Shown piece after piece: positions 25,983-35,345 of a DNA stretch of 64,000 nucleotides; within the stretch, counting starts at the first letter, position 1; each line of letters starts with the position of its first letter. The stretch spans positions 1-64,000 of the forward strand of contig NZ_FOHZ01000009.1 in the NCBI RefSeq assembly GCF_900111555.1, written 5' to 3'. Under the pieces are notes generated by a model. It made no database searches, had not been told where the DNA came from, and saw only the letters and a list, made by a program, of their open reading frames with translations. This DNA comes from Marinobacter segnicrescens. Its GTDB lineage: Bacteria; Pseudomonadota; Gammaproteobacteria; Pseudomonadales; Oleiphilaceae. The position numbers and the translations under genes were made by a program.

Positions 25983-26712
25983 CTACCACCTTGCTACCCA
26001 GGGCTCGGAAACTCTCGCCGATCCCCTGCCAGTACTCGGCGACTTTCGGGTTCATGCCCTTGGGCGACAACGCAGACACCAGGCCTACGGTGTTACCTAT
26101 GAAGCTTCCGAAGTTTTCCACTGGTTTGAACACGGGGTACATGACGTTGCCCCACCCCGAGGTGTTCCGGTATAGCTCGGTCTGCTCGGCGGAAATGTCC
26201 GATGAGATTGCCGACACGGTGTCCGTTAGCCCACTCGCGTAGTCCTCTCCCCAAGTGCCGGGCCTGTTGACCGGCCCGGGGCCCGAGACCCTGGGTCGAT
26301 CCATCGGGAGGCCCGGTCCGTTCAGGACACCGATATCCAAAAATTCCGCCTCCCCTTCTGGCGGACCGTCTTTTAAAAGACTCGGAATATTCCGCTCCAG
26401 GTTAGGCTCGAGATAAACAAACAGCTCACCCCGATGGATCTTGTCCGTCAGGTCGGAAACCAGTTCACTGAGATTGCGCGGGCGGGTCCAGGGCTTCTGG
26501 AAGACCAGTTGCCAGACGTCGAGCAGACGGTAATTGAAGGGGTCGCCGGTGACTGACCGGCTCAGGCGTAGCAAATGGTCGCGGGCGTAGGCGCGGTCAT
26601 GGTGGAAGGCCAGGCGGGGGCCTTCGAAGCAATCATCGCCGTGGTAATGCCGGGTGAAGGAATAGATACGGCCCAGCGGGCCCACTATCCGGATGGGGTC
26701 CTGATATAACAT
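25897..26712 (-). CDS. unknown protein, possible accessory (effector-like) gene
   Basis: A 271-residue frame of unknown function. Its N-terminus (MLYQDPIRIVGPLGRIYSFT, then HGDDCFEGPRLAFHHDRAYA) is polar and aromatic without a signal peptide or clear membrane helix; the middle has a Pro/Gly-rich linker (LPMDRPRVSGPGPVNRPGT) and then a Gly/Ser-rich stretch that could form an amphipathic helix. The last 28 residues are probably out of frame (see 25746-25982). A two-domain layout with a linker is seen in many secreted toxins, but I have no motif to support that. It stands alone between two catabolic operons, and the local GC drop suggests acquisition by transfer. Confidence 0.5.
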   Translation of the reverse strand: MLYQDPIRIVGPLGRIYSFTRHYHGDDCFEGPRLAFHHDRAYARDHLLRLSRSVTGDPFNYRLLDVWQLVFQKPWTRPRNLSELVSDLTDKIHRGELFVYLEPNLERNIPSLLKDGPPEGEAEFLDIGVLNGPGLPMDRPRVSGPGPVNRPGTWGEDYASGLTDTVSAISSDISAEQTELYRNTSGWGNVMYPVFKPVENFGSFIGNTVGLVSALSPKGMNPKVAEYWQGIGESFRALGSKVVDAVGGDGRAAERSLPPGRGTRSNRRVYP

Positions 26713-26907
26713 CCCTGTCGTCCCTGTGTGGATTGAATCCTTGATACTCCGTCCAGACTCCCTGGTCCGGAGATGGTATGAAACCCCTTTTGGCTGATTT
26801 CGTCAACTTGGCTGAGGAACCGAGTGCACAGTTCGAGCGACTGAGGCGGTACGCCTGGGCAGCAGGTTATCAAGAGGTTACCGGGACGCCCCGGGATTCG
26901 CCGCTCC

Positions 26908-26958
26908 ACCCTCTACCCAACCCTCTACCCAACCCTCTCCCATCGAGGGAGAGGGGGT
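26908..26958. repeat. 12-bp tandem repeat and CCCTCTCCC hairpin
   Basis: ACCCTCTACCCA occurs twice in tandem (26908-26919, 26920-26931) followed by ACCCTCTCCC, ATCGA and GGGAGAGGG. The last part is the same hairpin as at 13204-13228. The rest of the 26713-27002 gap shows nothing I can name. Confidence 0.7.
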
Positions 26959-27002
26959 ACTCTTTGCTAATCCTGTCAGTCAGGGGGCGACGAGGGCAAT
27001 GA

Positions 27003-27827
27003 TTATAGCTTCGGATCAGCAAACTTCGGTGCCCGCTTTTCCAGATTGGCGTAGACCGCCTCGACCTGGTTAGGGCTGCCGATGATCCGGTCCTGCTCCC
27101 GGGACTCCTCCAGCAGAATGCGAGCGGCCTGTTCCTTCGGTGTGATGGCATTGTTGAGCATACGCTTCATGGCACGGATGGCGTCCGGGCTCTTGCCGGC
27201 GATGGTCTGGGCCATGGCCAGGGCTTCTTCCCTGGGATTACCACCGATATGGGTCACCATACCCAGCTCGCCGGCCTCCTGGCCACTCAACACACGGCCG
27301 GTATAGCACAGTTCCCGGAACACATCGGCGCGTACCAGCTCATTGAGCAACACCATGCCGCCCATATCCGGCACCAGGCCCCATTTGATTTCCATGACGG
27401 CCCACTGGGAGTCCGGGGTGGCGAAGCGTACATCTGCCCCCAGGGCGATCTGCAGCCCGCCACCGAAGCAGACACCGTGCACGGCCGCAATCACCGGCAC
27501 CGGCAACTCCCGCCACACCATGGCCACGTACTGGGCCAGGTTGGAGTCACCGTGGGTGCGTGGCTCAAGGCCATTGCCGCCCACACCGGCACCACCACCC
27601 TCGGCCATTTTCGAGAAATTCCCCATATCCAGGCCGGCACAGAAACAACGACCTTCACCGCTGATCACCACCGCCCGCAGGGTGGGATCCTTCTTCAGTT
27701 CCTCACCAACGTTGGCCAGGTTTGTGAACATGCCGGTGTCCAGCGCGTTCATCTTGTCAGGGCGGTTCAGGCGAACCTCCACCACACCTTCGTATTCGGT
27801 ACGAATGACCTGTACGGTTTCGGACAT
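27003..27827 (-). CDS. enoyl-CoA hydratase/isomerase family protein
   Basis: A 274-residue crotonase-fold enzyme. I start at ATG 27827 (MSETVQVIRTEYEGVVEVRL), which has GAGGAA upstream. The oxyanion-hole segments are GRCFCAGLDMG and AAVHGVCFGGGLQIALGADVRFA, and the catalytic-acid region is EIKWGLVPDMGGMVLL. This MGGM form with an Asp is seen in delta3,delta2-enoyl-CoA isomerase or dienoyl-CoA isomerase-type members (ECH1-like), so isomerase activity is at least as likely as hydratase. It is the third gene of a three-gene operon with a dienoyl-CoA reductase-like enzyme, which fits degradation of unsaturated acyl chains. Confidence 0.85.
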   Translation of the reverse strand: MSETVQVIRTEYEGVVEVRLNRPDKMNALDTGMFTNLANVGEELKKDPTLRAVVISGEGRCFCAGLDMGNFSKMAEGGGAGVGGNGLEPRTHGDSNLAQYVAMVWRELPVPVIAAVHGVCFGGGLQIALGADVRFATPDSQWAVMEIKWGLVPDMGGMVLLNELVRADVFRELCYTGRVLSGQEAGELGMVTHIGGNPREEALAMAQTIAGKSPDAIRAMKRMLNNAITPKEQAARILLEESREQDRIIGSPNQVEAVYANLEKRAPKFADPKL

Positions 27828-27856
27828 AGTGAGTTCCTCAATAACAGCAGGCCGGC

Positions 27857-28744
27857 TCAGGTAGAGCGCTTGGCCTTGTCCTGGTTGTTGACTTCGGTAA
27901 TGGCTTCCCGGGCCCGGCGCCACTCGTCATCGCCCCATGCCGACAGGGCTGAGAAATTGGCACCGTCGGCCTGGTACTGGCCACCATCGATTGCAATGGT
28001 CTGACCGTTCACGTATTCGGCGCCCGGCCCCAGCAGGAACACGGCGAGGTTGGCCAGTTCGGGATAGCGGCCAGGCCGGCCCATGGGGCTGTCGCCCAGG
28101 TCCATCTTGCCCAGCGGCCCCAGCCGCTTGCTCATGCCCTCGGTGGGGAACAGGCCCGGAGCGATGGCATTCAGGCGGATGCCCCGGTTGCCCCACTCTA
28201 CCGCAAGTGACTGGGTCATGGCATTAATGCCGGCCTTGGACATCGCCGAAGGCACCACAAACGGTGAGCCGTTCCAGACCCAGGTGGTGACAATGGACAC
28301 CACCGACGCCGGCTTGCCCTCCGCCAGCCAGCGCTTGCCGCAGCTCTGGGTGACCAGGAAGCTGCCCCGGAATACGATATTGGCGACGGCGTCAAAGGCC
28401 CGGTGGGAAAGGTCCTCGGTACGGCTGACGAAGTTGCCGGCCGCATTGTTGACCAGGCCGGTCAGTGCCCCGCCGTCATCCCAGATCTGCTGGACCATGT
28501 CATCAATGGCCTCGGGACTGCGGATATCACAGGGAATGGGAGTCACCTTGCCACCGTGCCGACCCATCAGCTCGTTGGCGGTTTCTTCCAGCACGCTGCC
28601 ACGACGGCCGCAGATATAAACGTGCGCCCCCAGGATCAGGCAGGCCTCCGCCATTTCCTTGCCCAGACCAGTGCCACCACCGGTCACCAGGATACGCTCC
28701 CCGTTCAGGAGGCCTTCGCGGTACATCAGTTCTTCTGCTTTCAT
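27857..28744 (-). CDS. short-chain dehydrogenase, 2,4-dienoyl-CoA reductase-like
   Basis: A 295-residue Rossmann-fold reductase. The cofactor loop is TGGGTGLGKEMA, followed by CGRRGSVLEE, NNAAGNFV, and then GSPFVVPSAMSKAGINAMTQ with SLAVEWGNRGIRLNAIAPG. The usual YxxxK tyrosine is replaced by Ser, exactly as in mitochondrial/peroxisomal 2,4-dienoyl-CoA reductases (PSASAKAG). It would reduce a 2,4-dienoyl-CoA to a 3-enoyl-CoA with NADPH. Its start overlaps the stop of the upstream hydratase gene (ATGA). Confidence 0.87.
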   Translation of the reverse strand: MKAEELMYREGLLNGERILVTGGGTGLGKEMAEACLILGAHVYICGRRGSVLEETANELMGRHGGKVTPIPCDIRSPEAIDDMVQQIWDDGGALTGLVNNAAGNFVSRTEDLSHRAFDAVANIVFRGSFLVTQSCGKRWLAEGKPASVVSIVTTWVWNGSPFVVPSAMSKAGINAMTQSLAVEWGNRGIRLNAIAPGLFPTEGMSKRLGPLGKMDLGDSPMGRPGRYPELANLAVFLLGPGAEYVNGQTIAIDGGQYQADGANFSALSAWGDDEWRRAREAITEVNNQDKAKRST

Positions 28745-29556
28745 GATTGTTCTCCGTCAGCGGAATATCGGGGTTCACGTTTCTCGAGGAAGGCACTCAC
28801 ACCCTCACGGAAGTCATCGTCCTGGATACACAAGATCTGGTTGCGGTCTTCCAGGGCGACGACGGCCTCCAGGCTCTGGGCATCGATTGCCAGCCCCAGG
28901 GCCTCCTTGGTCAGCCTCAGCCCCAGGGGGGTGGCCCGCAGCATGTCGGCGACCAAACCTTCAGCGTGGTCATGGAGCTGCTCCAGGGGGGCCACCAGGC
29001 TGGTAAGACCCAGCTCCCTGGCCCGCTCCGCGTCAATAAATCGGCCGGTCAGCAGGTATTCGGCAGCAACGGAGGCCCCCACCATGCGGGGCAGGAAGTA
29101 GCTCACGCCCACATCACAGCCACTGAGGCCCAGCTTGATAAATGCCGCGTTCATGCGGGCATCGGGCGTCAGCAGACGAATATCGCTGGCCAGGGCGATG
29201 GCAAAGCCACCACCACTGGCGGAACCCTGGACAATGCTGATGATCGGCTGCGGGCAGCGGCGCATGGCCACCATGATGTCCCGCACGGCCCGCTGCTCAT
29301 CCAGCGCACCGCCGACCCTCGGGTTAATAGGCGTCTGGGCCTGTTCCTTGAGGTCCAGCCCGGCGCAGAAGGCCCGGCCTTCCGCTGCCATTACCACCAC
29401 CCGGATATCACGGCGGTAATAGAGTTCATTGAAATAGCTTCGCAACGCCTGAATCAGAGGACGATCCAGTGCATTCAGGGCATCTGGCCGCGCCAGGGTC
29501 AGCCGGGCGACGCCGCCGGACTCTTCGATTTTCAGGGATGGGGGTAGATCAGACAT
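28741..29556 (-). CDS. enoyl-CoA hydratase/isomerase family protein (first gene of the operon)
   Basis: A 271-residue crotonase-fold protein. The start at ATG 29556 (MSDLPPSLKIEE) has GAGGAA upstream. Oxyanion-hole parts are GRAFCAGLDLKEQ and SIVQGSASGGGFAIALASDIRL; the acid region is LGLSGCDVGVSYFLPRMVG, with an Asp as in dienoyl-CoA isomerase-like members. It is the promoter-proximal gene of the 29556-27003 operon, below operator site 7. Confidence 0.87.
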   Translation of the reverse strand: MSDLPPSLKIEESGGVARLTLARPDALNALDRPLIQALRSYFNELYYRRDIRVVVMAAEGRAFCAGLDLKEQAQTPINPRVGGALDEQRAVRDIMVAMRRCPQPIISIVQGSASGGGFAIALASDIRLLTPDARMNAAFIKLGLSGCDVGVSYFLPRMVGASVAAEYLLTGRFIDAERARELGLTSLVAPLEQLHDHAEGLVADMLRATPLGLRLTKEALGLAIDAQSLEAVVALEDRNQILCIQDDDFREGVSAFLEKREPRYSADGEQS

Positions 29557-29650
29557 GGTCGGGTTCCTCGCCAACGGGTGCTGCAACACAGGGCAGGCAA
29601 CGGGTAAAAGGACAGTTATGTCATGATCATTTGGTGAGCATGCTTATACA

Positions 29651-29666
29651 TCGTCGGAACAGACGA
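29651..29666. promoter_or_regulatory. palindromic operator candidate, site 7 of 7
   Basis: TCGTCGGAACAGACGA, 95 bases upstream of the enoyl-CoA hydratase operon. On the minus strand its core is TGTTCC, the consensus orientation. Confidence 0.72.
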
Positions 29667-29693
29667 ACCGTCATGTCAGGATGAAAAAGGCAG

Positions 29694-29744
29694 GAAAACC
29701 GCCTCATCCATGAGGCTGGACGACTAGTGTCCCGACGGGACACT
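29694..29744 (-). terminator. tandem hairpins ending the valine-degradation operon
   Basis: Read on the minus strand just after the dehydrogenase stop: an 8-bp hairpin (AGTGTCCC-GTC-GGGACACT, 29727-29744 region), then a 7-bp hairpin (GCCTCAT/ATGAGGC, 29701-29716) followed by GGTTTT. The second looks like the working terminator and insulates the next operon. Confidence 0.7.
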
Positions 29745-29749
29745 TGCGG

Positions 29750-30898
29750 TCAGAGCAGGTTCTTGAGTTCCCGGGCAATCAGCAGGCGTTGCACCTCACT
29801 GGTGCCTTCGTAGATCTGGGTGATGCGGGCATCCCGGTACAGCCGCTCGACGGTGTAGTCTTCCAGGTACCCATAGCCACCGTGAATCTGAATGGCGTGG
29901 GAGCAAACCTCTTCGGCCAGTTCGCTGGCAAACAGCTTGGCCTGGGAGGCTTCCGACAGGCAGGGCTGGCCGGCGGTTTTGAGGCGGGCAGCGTGGACCA
30001 CCAGCAACCGGGCTGCATTAAGGCGCGTGTGCATATCCGCCAGCATGTTGGCGATGCTCTGGTGCTCGGTCAGTGGTACACCGAACTGCTGCCGCTCACG
30101 GGCGTATTTCAGGGCCGCTTCGAAGGCGGCGCGGGCCACGCCCACTGCCTGGGCCGCAATACCGATACGCCCCCCTTCCAGATTGGACAGGGCAATGGAC
30201 AGGCCCTTGCCCCGCTGTCCCAGGAGGTTCGCCTCGGGAATACGGCAGTCGTCCAGGGTAATGGCGCAGGTATCAGAGCCACGAATACCCAGCTTGTGCT
30301 CCATCCGGTCCACTTTAAAGCCGGGGCTGTCGGTGGGCACCAGGAAGGCAGACAGGCCTCGCTTGCCCTGATCCGGGTCGGTCACCGCGAAGACCACGGC
30401 AAGACCAGCCCGCTTGCCATTGGTGATGAACTGCTTGGCACCGTTCAGCACCCATTCACCGTCCTTCAGCTCGGCCCGGGTCTTCAGGGCATGGGCTTCG
30501 GAACCGGCCTGGGGCTCAGTCAGGCAGAAGCAGCCGATGGTCTCACCACTGGCCAGGGACGGCAGCCACTGTTTTTTCTGCTCCTCGGTTCCATAGTTGA
30601 GCACCGGGGCACAACCTACGGAATTGTGGACACTCATCAGGGTACTGGTGGCACAGCAGCCCGCCGCCACTTCCTCTACAGCCAGGGAATAAGCCACATA
30701 ATCCACGAAGCTGCCGCCCCACTCTTCCGGCACGACCATGCCCAGCAGGCCAAGTTCGCCCATCTGCCGAATCACGGCGTCGTCAATGTAACCGGACTTG
30801 TCCCACTCCGCCGCCCGCGGGGCCAGTTCACTCTGGGCAAACTGGCGGGCCATGTCGCGGATCATCCGCTGGTCTTCGTTGAATTCGATATCCTGCAT
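29750..30898 (-). CDS. acyl-CoA dehydrogenase, probably isobutyryl-CoA / short branched-chain
   Basis: A 382-residue FAD-dependent acyl-CoA dehydrogenase of normal length. Motifs: [13 protein letters not shown] (FAD and substrate), GAKQFITNG, the C-terminal [20 protein letters not shown] and the catalytic glutamate in [10 protein letters not shown]. It is the last gene of the mmsA-ech-mmsB-hydrolase operon, where the expected missing step of valine breakdown is isobutyryl-CoA to methacrylyl-CoA; I assign it to that step from context. The ATG follows GAGAAC with modest ribosome-site strength. Confidence 0.9.
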   Translation of the reverse strand: MQDIEFNEDQRMIRDMARQFAQSELAPRAAEWDKSGYIDDAVIRQMGELGLLGMVVPEEWGGSFVDYVAYSLAVEEVAAGCCATSTLMSVHNSVGCAPVLNYGTEEQKKQWLPSLASGETIGCFCLTEPQAGSEAHALKTRAELKDGEWVLNGAKQFITNGKRAGLAVVFAVTDPDQGKRGLSAFLVPTDSPGFKVDRMEHKLGIRGSDTCAITLDDCRIPEANLLGQRGKGLSIALSNLEGGRIGIAAQAVGVARAAFEAALKYARERQQFGVPLTEHQSIANMLADMHTRLNAARLLVVHAARLKTAGQPCLSEASQAKLFASELAEEVCSHAIQIHGGYGYLEDYTVERLYRDARITQIYEGTSEVQRLLIARELKNLL

Positions 30899-30966
30899 GG
30901 TGGTGTTCTCTTTTTTGTACTCTGCAATGGTCAGTGGTCAGATGTAACCAGACACTGTCACAAACG

Positions 30967-32019
30967 TCAGCCTCTGACCTCGTCGAAAAAGACGGAAACC
31001 TGCTCCGGTTTCAGGTCGTCGATGCTGGGCACACGCCATTGCGGCGACTTGTCCTTGTCGACGATCAGGGCACGGATACCCTCGACAATATCGCCCTTGT
31101 CGAACCAGAGGTAATCCAGCGCGAGCTCCAGTTCGAACGCCTGTGGCAGGGACAGGTCCCGACCGCGACGCACCAGCTCCAGGGCCACGGCCATACCGAT
31201 GGGTGAGCGTCCTTCGATAGCTTTCAGGGTGTCCCTGGCCCAGTCGGCAAACTCCGGGCGCTGCTCCTGGCGAAGGGAGTCACGCACCGCCTTGAGGTCG
31301 GCTTTGGCAAAGTGTTCATCGATAGCGGGTTGCAACGTGGCCAGCCGGGATTTACCGGGGTCACCCTGCAGGTCGCCCAAGCCGGCTTTCACAGCCTCAT
31401 CACTGCCAGCAACCGCGCCGGCCAGGGCGCTGCCCAGGTTTTCCAGCGCGCCTTCCGGTATGTAGAGATCCGCAAGTCCGGCGTAGATCGCATCGGCAGC
31501 GTTAAGCTGCGTTCCGGTGACCGCCAGGTACTCCCCGAGCCGGCCAGGCAGCCGCCCCAGAAAATAGGTCGCTCCCACGTCCGGGAAGTAGCCGATGCCT
31601 GTCTCGGGCATGGCCAGCTTCGCCCGATCACTGACGATACGCAGGCTGGCGCCCTGCGCCACACCCATGCCACCGCCCATAACGATCCCGTTCATGACGG
31701 ACAGCACCGGTTTGGGATACTGGTGGATGGCCTGGTCGAGGGAGTATTCCTCCTCGAAGAACACACGGTGCAGGGTGTCGCCGGACTGGTAGCTGTCGTA
31801 CAGCGCCCGGATATCGCCGCCGGCGCAGAATGCCTTGTCGCCGGCACCGAGAAACACCACCGCCTCGACGGCATCGTCACCGGCCCAGCTGTCCAGCTGC
31901 CGGTGTATCGCCTGCACCATGCCCAGGGTCAGGGCATTCAGGCCCTTGGGCCGGTTCAGGGTCAGGTAGCCGTAACGACCCCGAACCTCGACAATCACTT
32001 CTGGCTGGTTGTCACTCAT
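30967..32019 (-). CDS. 3-hydroxyisobutyryl-CoA hydrolase (HIBCH-like)
   Basis: A 350-residue crotonase-superfamily hydrolase (ECH_2 type), longer than a hydratase. It has KAFCAGGDIRALYDS, MNGIVMGGGMGVAQGASLRI and the GIGYFPDVGATYFL segment with the Glu/Asp pair typical of HIBCH. It frees 3-hydroxyisobutyrate from its CoA ester, the valine-pathway step before mmsB. Its start overlaps the mmsB stop by four bases. In bacteria the same family can carry simple hydratase annotation, but the length and context favour the hydrolase. Confidence 0.9.
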   Translation of the reverse strand: MSDNQPEVIVEVRGRYGYLTLNRPKGLNALTLGMVQAIHRQLDSWAGDDAVEAVVFLGAGDKAFCAGGDIRALYDSYQSGDTLHRVFFEEEYSLDQAIHQYPKPVLSVMNGIVMGGGMGVAQGASLRIVSDRAKLAMPETGIGYFPDVGATYFLGRLPGRLGEYLAVTGTQLNAADAIYAGLADLYIPEGALENLGSALAGAVAGSDEAVKAGLGDLQGDPGKSRLATLQPAIDEHFAKADLKAVRDSLRQEQRPEFADWARDTLKAIEGRSPIGMAVALELVRRGRDLSLPQAFELELALDYLWFDKGDIVEGIRALIVDKDKSPQWRVPSIDDLKPEQVSVFFDEVRG

Positions 32020-32909
32020 TCCTCATCCTTCATGTATCGCTTGATGATGGCCGAGAAGTCCAGGTGGCCATGCCCTTCAAAACTCATGGACTGGTATAGT
32101 TGCTGCGCCAGGCCGCCCATCACCACCGGCTGGCCGGTGGCCTTGGCCGCCTCGGTGGCCAGCCCCAGATCCTTGATCATCAGATCCATACCAAAACCAC
32201 CGGTATAGCCACGGTTGGACGGTGCGGTTTCGATCACTCCCGGGTAGGGGTTATAGGTATCAGTGCTCCAGCAGCGGCCGCTTGAGGTGTTGATGACCCC
32301 CGCCAGCACTTCCGGGTCCATACCCATGGATACGCCCAGGCTCATGGCCTCGGCTGCGCCGATCATGGAGATGCCCAGCAGCATGTTGTTGGCCATCTTG
32401 GCCACCTGTCCGTTACCGGCGGCGCCACAATGGACAATGTTCCTGCCCATGTTTTCCAGCACCGGTCGGGCGAAGGCAAACTCCTGGTCCTCGCCGCCCA
32501 CCATGAATGTCAAGGTGCCCGCCTGGGCGCCACCGGTGCCACCGGAGACCGGTGCATCCAGCATGGGGTTGCCCTGGGCAGCCGCCTTTGCGGCAACGTC
32601 CCGTGCGGTCATGGGGTCAATGGTAGAGCTGTCGATCAGGTGAACACCTTTGGGAACATGGGCCAGCAGCCCGTCTTCGTCCAGGTAAACCCCTTTCACA
32701 TGGCGGGCCGCCGGCAGCATGGTGATAATCAGCTCGGCGCCGCTGCGGGCCACGGTGGGGATGTCAGCCGCGGCGGTAGCGCCTTCGGACACTGCCTTGT
32801 CGACAGCGTCCTGCATCAGATCAAATACCGTCAGTTCGTGACCCGCCTTCAGCAGGTTGCTGGCCATGGGCGCACCCATATTGCCCAGGCCGATGAATCC
32901 GATTTTCAT
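32016..32909 (-). CDS. mmsB: 3-hydroxyisobutyrate dehydrogenase
   Basis: A 297-residue beta-hydroxyacid dehydrogenase. The NAD-binding loop GFIGLGNMGAPMASNLLKAG is at the very N-terminus, the substrate-binding DAPVSGGTGGAQAGTLTFMV is near residue 120, and the catalytic lysine is in GQVAKMANNM near residue 170, with the MIKDLGLA helix later. It oxidises 3-hydroxyisobutyrate to methylmalonate semialdehyde, the substrate of MmsA in the same operon. Confidence 0.94.
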   Translation of the reverse strand: MKIGFIGLGNMGAPMASNLLKAGHELTVFDLMQDAVDKAVSEGATAAADIPTVARSGAELIITMLPAARHVKGVYLDEDGLLAHVPKGVHLIDSSTIDPMTARDVAAKAAAQGNPMLDAPVSGGTGGAQAGTLTFMVGGEDQEFAFARPVLENMGRNIVHCGAAGNGQVAKMANNMLLGISMIGAAEAMSLGVSMGMDPEVLAGVINTSSGRCWSTDTYNPYPGVIETAPSNRGYTGGFGMDLMIKDLGLATEAAKATGQPVVMGGLAQQLYQSMSFEGHGHLDFSAIIKRYMKDEE

Positions 32910-32951
32910 GGTTGTGCCTCCAATGTTGTTCTTGTGCGGGGCGTTGCTGGC

Positions 32952-33725
32952 CTATTGGTGTTTGAAGTCCGGCTTGCGCTTCTCCACGAAGGCGTTCATG
33001 CCTTCCTTCTGGTCGTGGGTCGCAAAGATGGCGTGGAAGATCCGCCGTTCGAAGCGCACACCTTCCGCCAGGCTGGTTTCGAACACCCGGTTGATCGCTT
33101 CCTTGGTCATCATGGTGCTGGGCAGGGATTTCTCGGCAATGGTGTTGGCAGCCTTCAGGGTTTCCTCCAGCAGCTGGCCCACCGGGAACACCTGGGCGAC
33201 CAGGCCAGCGGTTTCCGCTTCCTTCGCATCCATCTGGCGACCGGTGAGGCACATCTCCATGGCCTTGGCCTTGCCCAGGGCCCGGGTCAGGCGTTGGGTA
33301 CCGCCGATGCCCGGCAGCACGCCCAGGTTAATCTCCGGCTGACCAAAGCGGGCGTTATCGCCGGCATAGATAAAGTCGCACATCAGCGCCAGCTCACAGC
33401 CGCCACCCAGGGCATAGCCTGCCACCGCAGCAATCAGTGGCTTGCGCCGCTGGCCAATACGATCCGCCTGGGCAAAGAAGTCATCCAGGTAGATCTGGGG
33501 ATATTCCAGCACCGACATCTCCTTGATGTCAGCACCGGCGGCAAAGGCCTTCTCGGAACCGGTCAGCACGATGCAGCCGATATCCGGGTTGCGCTCGTAA
33601 TCGTCCAGCGCGAGGTTCAGCTCCTCGATCAGCTGGCTGTTCAGGGCGTTCAGGGCCTTGGGGCGGTTCAGGGTGATGACACCAACCCGGCCTTTTACCT
33701 CGGTGAGAATCGTTTCGTATGCCAC
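32952..33725 (-). CDS. enoyl-CoA hydratase
   Basis: A 257-residue crotonase-type hydratase, close to the canonical short-chain enoyl-CoA hydratase: [32 protein letters not shown], and the two catalytic glutamate regions (CELAL and [19 protein letters not shown]). It should hydrate methacrylyl-CoA in this operon and probably other short enoyl-CoAs. It lies between mmsA and mmsB with short gaps (16 and 42 bases). Confidence 0.94.
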   Translation of the reverse strand: MAYETILTEVKGRVGVITLNRPKALNALNSQLIEELNLALDDYERNPDIGCIVLTGSEKAFAAGADIKEMSVLEYPQIYLDDFFAQADRIGQRRKPLIAAVAGYALGGGCELALMCDFIYAGDNARFGQPEINLGVLPGIGGTQRLTRALGKAKAMEMCLTGRQMDAKEAETAGLVAQVFPVGQLLEETLKAANTIAEKSLPSTMMTKEAINRVFETSLAEGVRFERRIFHAIFATHDQKEGMNAFVEKRKPDFKHQ

Positions 33726-33741
33726 GTCGTATCTCCTTGCC

Positions 33742-35247
33742 TTATCGCAGGTTGATGGTGGTGTTCACAGAACCGACCTGCTCGTCTTCGTCGAACCAGC
33801 GGGAGGTCACGGTCTTGGTCTGGGTGTAGAACTGCACGACCTGCTTGCCATAGGGGCCCAGGTCGCCCAGCTTGGAACCCCGGGAACCGGTGAAGGAGAA
33901 GTAGGGCACGGGCACCGGAATGGGCACGTTGATGCCGACCTGACCCACATCGATATGCTCCTGGAAGCGATGGGCCGCAGCGCCGGAGCGGGTGAAGATA
34001 GCGGTACCGTTGCCATTGGGGTTGGCGTTGACCAGGTCAATGGCCTCATCCAGGGTTTCCGCCTCCAGCACGCACAATACCGGACCGAAGATTTCTTCCT
34101 TGTAGATGGTCATTTCAGGGGTAACGCCTGAGAAGATGGTTGGCCCGATAAAGTTGCCCTTCTCGTAGCCCCGTACGTTCGGATCACGGCCATCGAGAAC
34201 CAGCTTGGCGCCTTCGCTGACACCCTGCTGGACCAGGCCTTTCACCCGTTCCAGCGCCTGGGGCGTGATCAGCGGGCCTACATCAGTACCCTCTTCGGTG
34301 CCTGCGTTCACGTTCAGCTTCTCGGCCCGACGGGCCAGCTCCGGCAACCAGTTGCGGGCCTCGCCCACCAGTACCAGGGCGGTGACGGCCATGCAGCGCT
34401 GCCCGGCGGCACCAAAGCAGGAGCCTACCAGCGCGTTGAGGGTCTGTTCCTTGTTGGCGTCGGGCATCACCACGGCGTGGTTCTTGGCGCCCATCATGCA
34501 CTGCACCCGCTTACCCGCCTGGGAAGCACGGTTGTAGACATGGGTACCAACAGGCGTGGAGCCAACGAAGGACACGGCCTTGATATCCGGATGATCACAA
34601 ACACCGTTAACCATATCCGGCCCACCGTGGACCACGTTCAGCACGCCCTTGGGAACACCCGCTTCGACCGCCAGTTCCACCAGGCGCATGGTCACCATGG
34701 GATCACGCTCGGAGGGCTTGAGTACGAAGGTGTTGCCGGTAGCAATCGCCATGGGGAACATCCACAGGGGAATCATGGCCGGGAAATTAAAGGGGGTAAT
34801 ACCGGCACAGACCCCAATGGGCTGGCGCAGGGTGTAGGTGTCCACATCGCCAGCCACATTGTTGGCGTACTCACCCATCTGCAGGGTGCCCACACTGGCC
34901 GCATGCTCCACCACTTCCAGGCCCCGGAACACGTCGCCTTCCGCATCCGGCAGGGTCTTGCCCTGCTCGGCGGTGAGAATGGCCGCCAGCTCTTTCATGT
35001 TCTCACGGATCAGTTGCTGGTACTTGAGGAAGATACGGGAACGAGCGCCAAGGGAGGTCTTGCGCCAGGTCTTGAAGGCTTCCCGGGCGGCACTGACTGC
35101 TGCTTCCAGCTCATCGGCCGTCGCAAAGGGAACCTTCGCCAGCACTTCCTGGGTGGCTGGATTGGTCACGTCCCGCCATTCGGTGGTCTTTGATTCGACA
35201 AATTCGCCGTCAATCAGCAGCTTGACGGTGGGTACCTGTGTACTCAT
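33742..35247 (-). CDS. mmsA: methylmalonate-semialdehyde dehydrogenase (CoA-acylating)
   Basis: A 501-residue aldehyde dehydrogenase of the MmsA/IolA group. I start at ATG 35247 ([17 protein letters not shown]) with GGAGAGA upstream. The nucleophilic Cys is residue 285 in [34 protein letters not shown]-type SFVGSTPVG and the [10 protein letters not shown] end are group features. It converts methylmalonate semialdehyde (and malonate semialdehyde) plus CoA to propionyl-CoA (acetyl-CoA) and CO2. It is the first gene of the operon and is divergent from a LysR regulator. Confidence 0.95.
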   Translation of the reverse strand: MSTQVPTVKLLIDGEFVESKTTEWRDVTNPATQEVLAKVPFATADELEAAVSAAREAFKTWRKTSLGARSRIFLKYQQLIRENMKELAAILTAEQGKTLPDAEGDVFRGLEVVEHAASVGTLQMGEYANNVAGDVDTYTLRQPIGVCAGITPFNFPAMIPLWMFPMAIATGNTFVLKPSERDPMVTMRLVELAVEAGVPKGVLNVVHGGPDMVNGVCDHPDIKAVSFVGSTPVGTHVYNRASQAGKRVQCMMGAKNHAVVMPDANKEQTLNALVGSCFGAAGQRCMAVTALVLVGEARNWLPELARRAEKLNVNAGTEEGTDVGPLITPQALERVKGLVQQGVSEGAKLVLDGRDPNVRGYEKGNFIGPTIFSGVTPEMTIYKEEIFGPVLCVLEAETLDEAIDLVNANPNGNGTAIFTRSGAAAHRFQEHIDVGQVGINVPIPVPVPYFSFTGSRGSKLGDLGPYGKQVVQFYTQTKTVTSRWFDEDEQVGSVNTTINLR

Positions 35248-35345
35248 GGGGATCTCTCCGGTGTTTTTCTTGTGTTGATGTGTGATTACCGGATAGTAGC
35301 AGTGCATTTTTATTAGCTACAATGGCGCTCGGTGCAACCCTGTTC

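Noticed and set aside
26685-26909. 74-codon minus-strand frame upstream of the unknown gene
   Set aside because: No ribosome site or recognisable protein character, and it runs into the repeat region.
28216-28260. The short-chain dehydrogenase at 27857 lacks the catalytic YxxxK tyrosine
   Set aside because: 2,4-dienoyl-CoA reductases have the same PSAxxKAG form with Ser, so this is normal for the family and not a dead enzyme.
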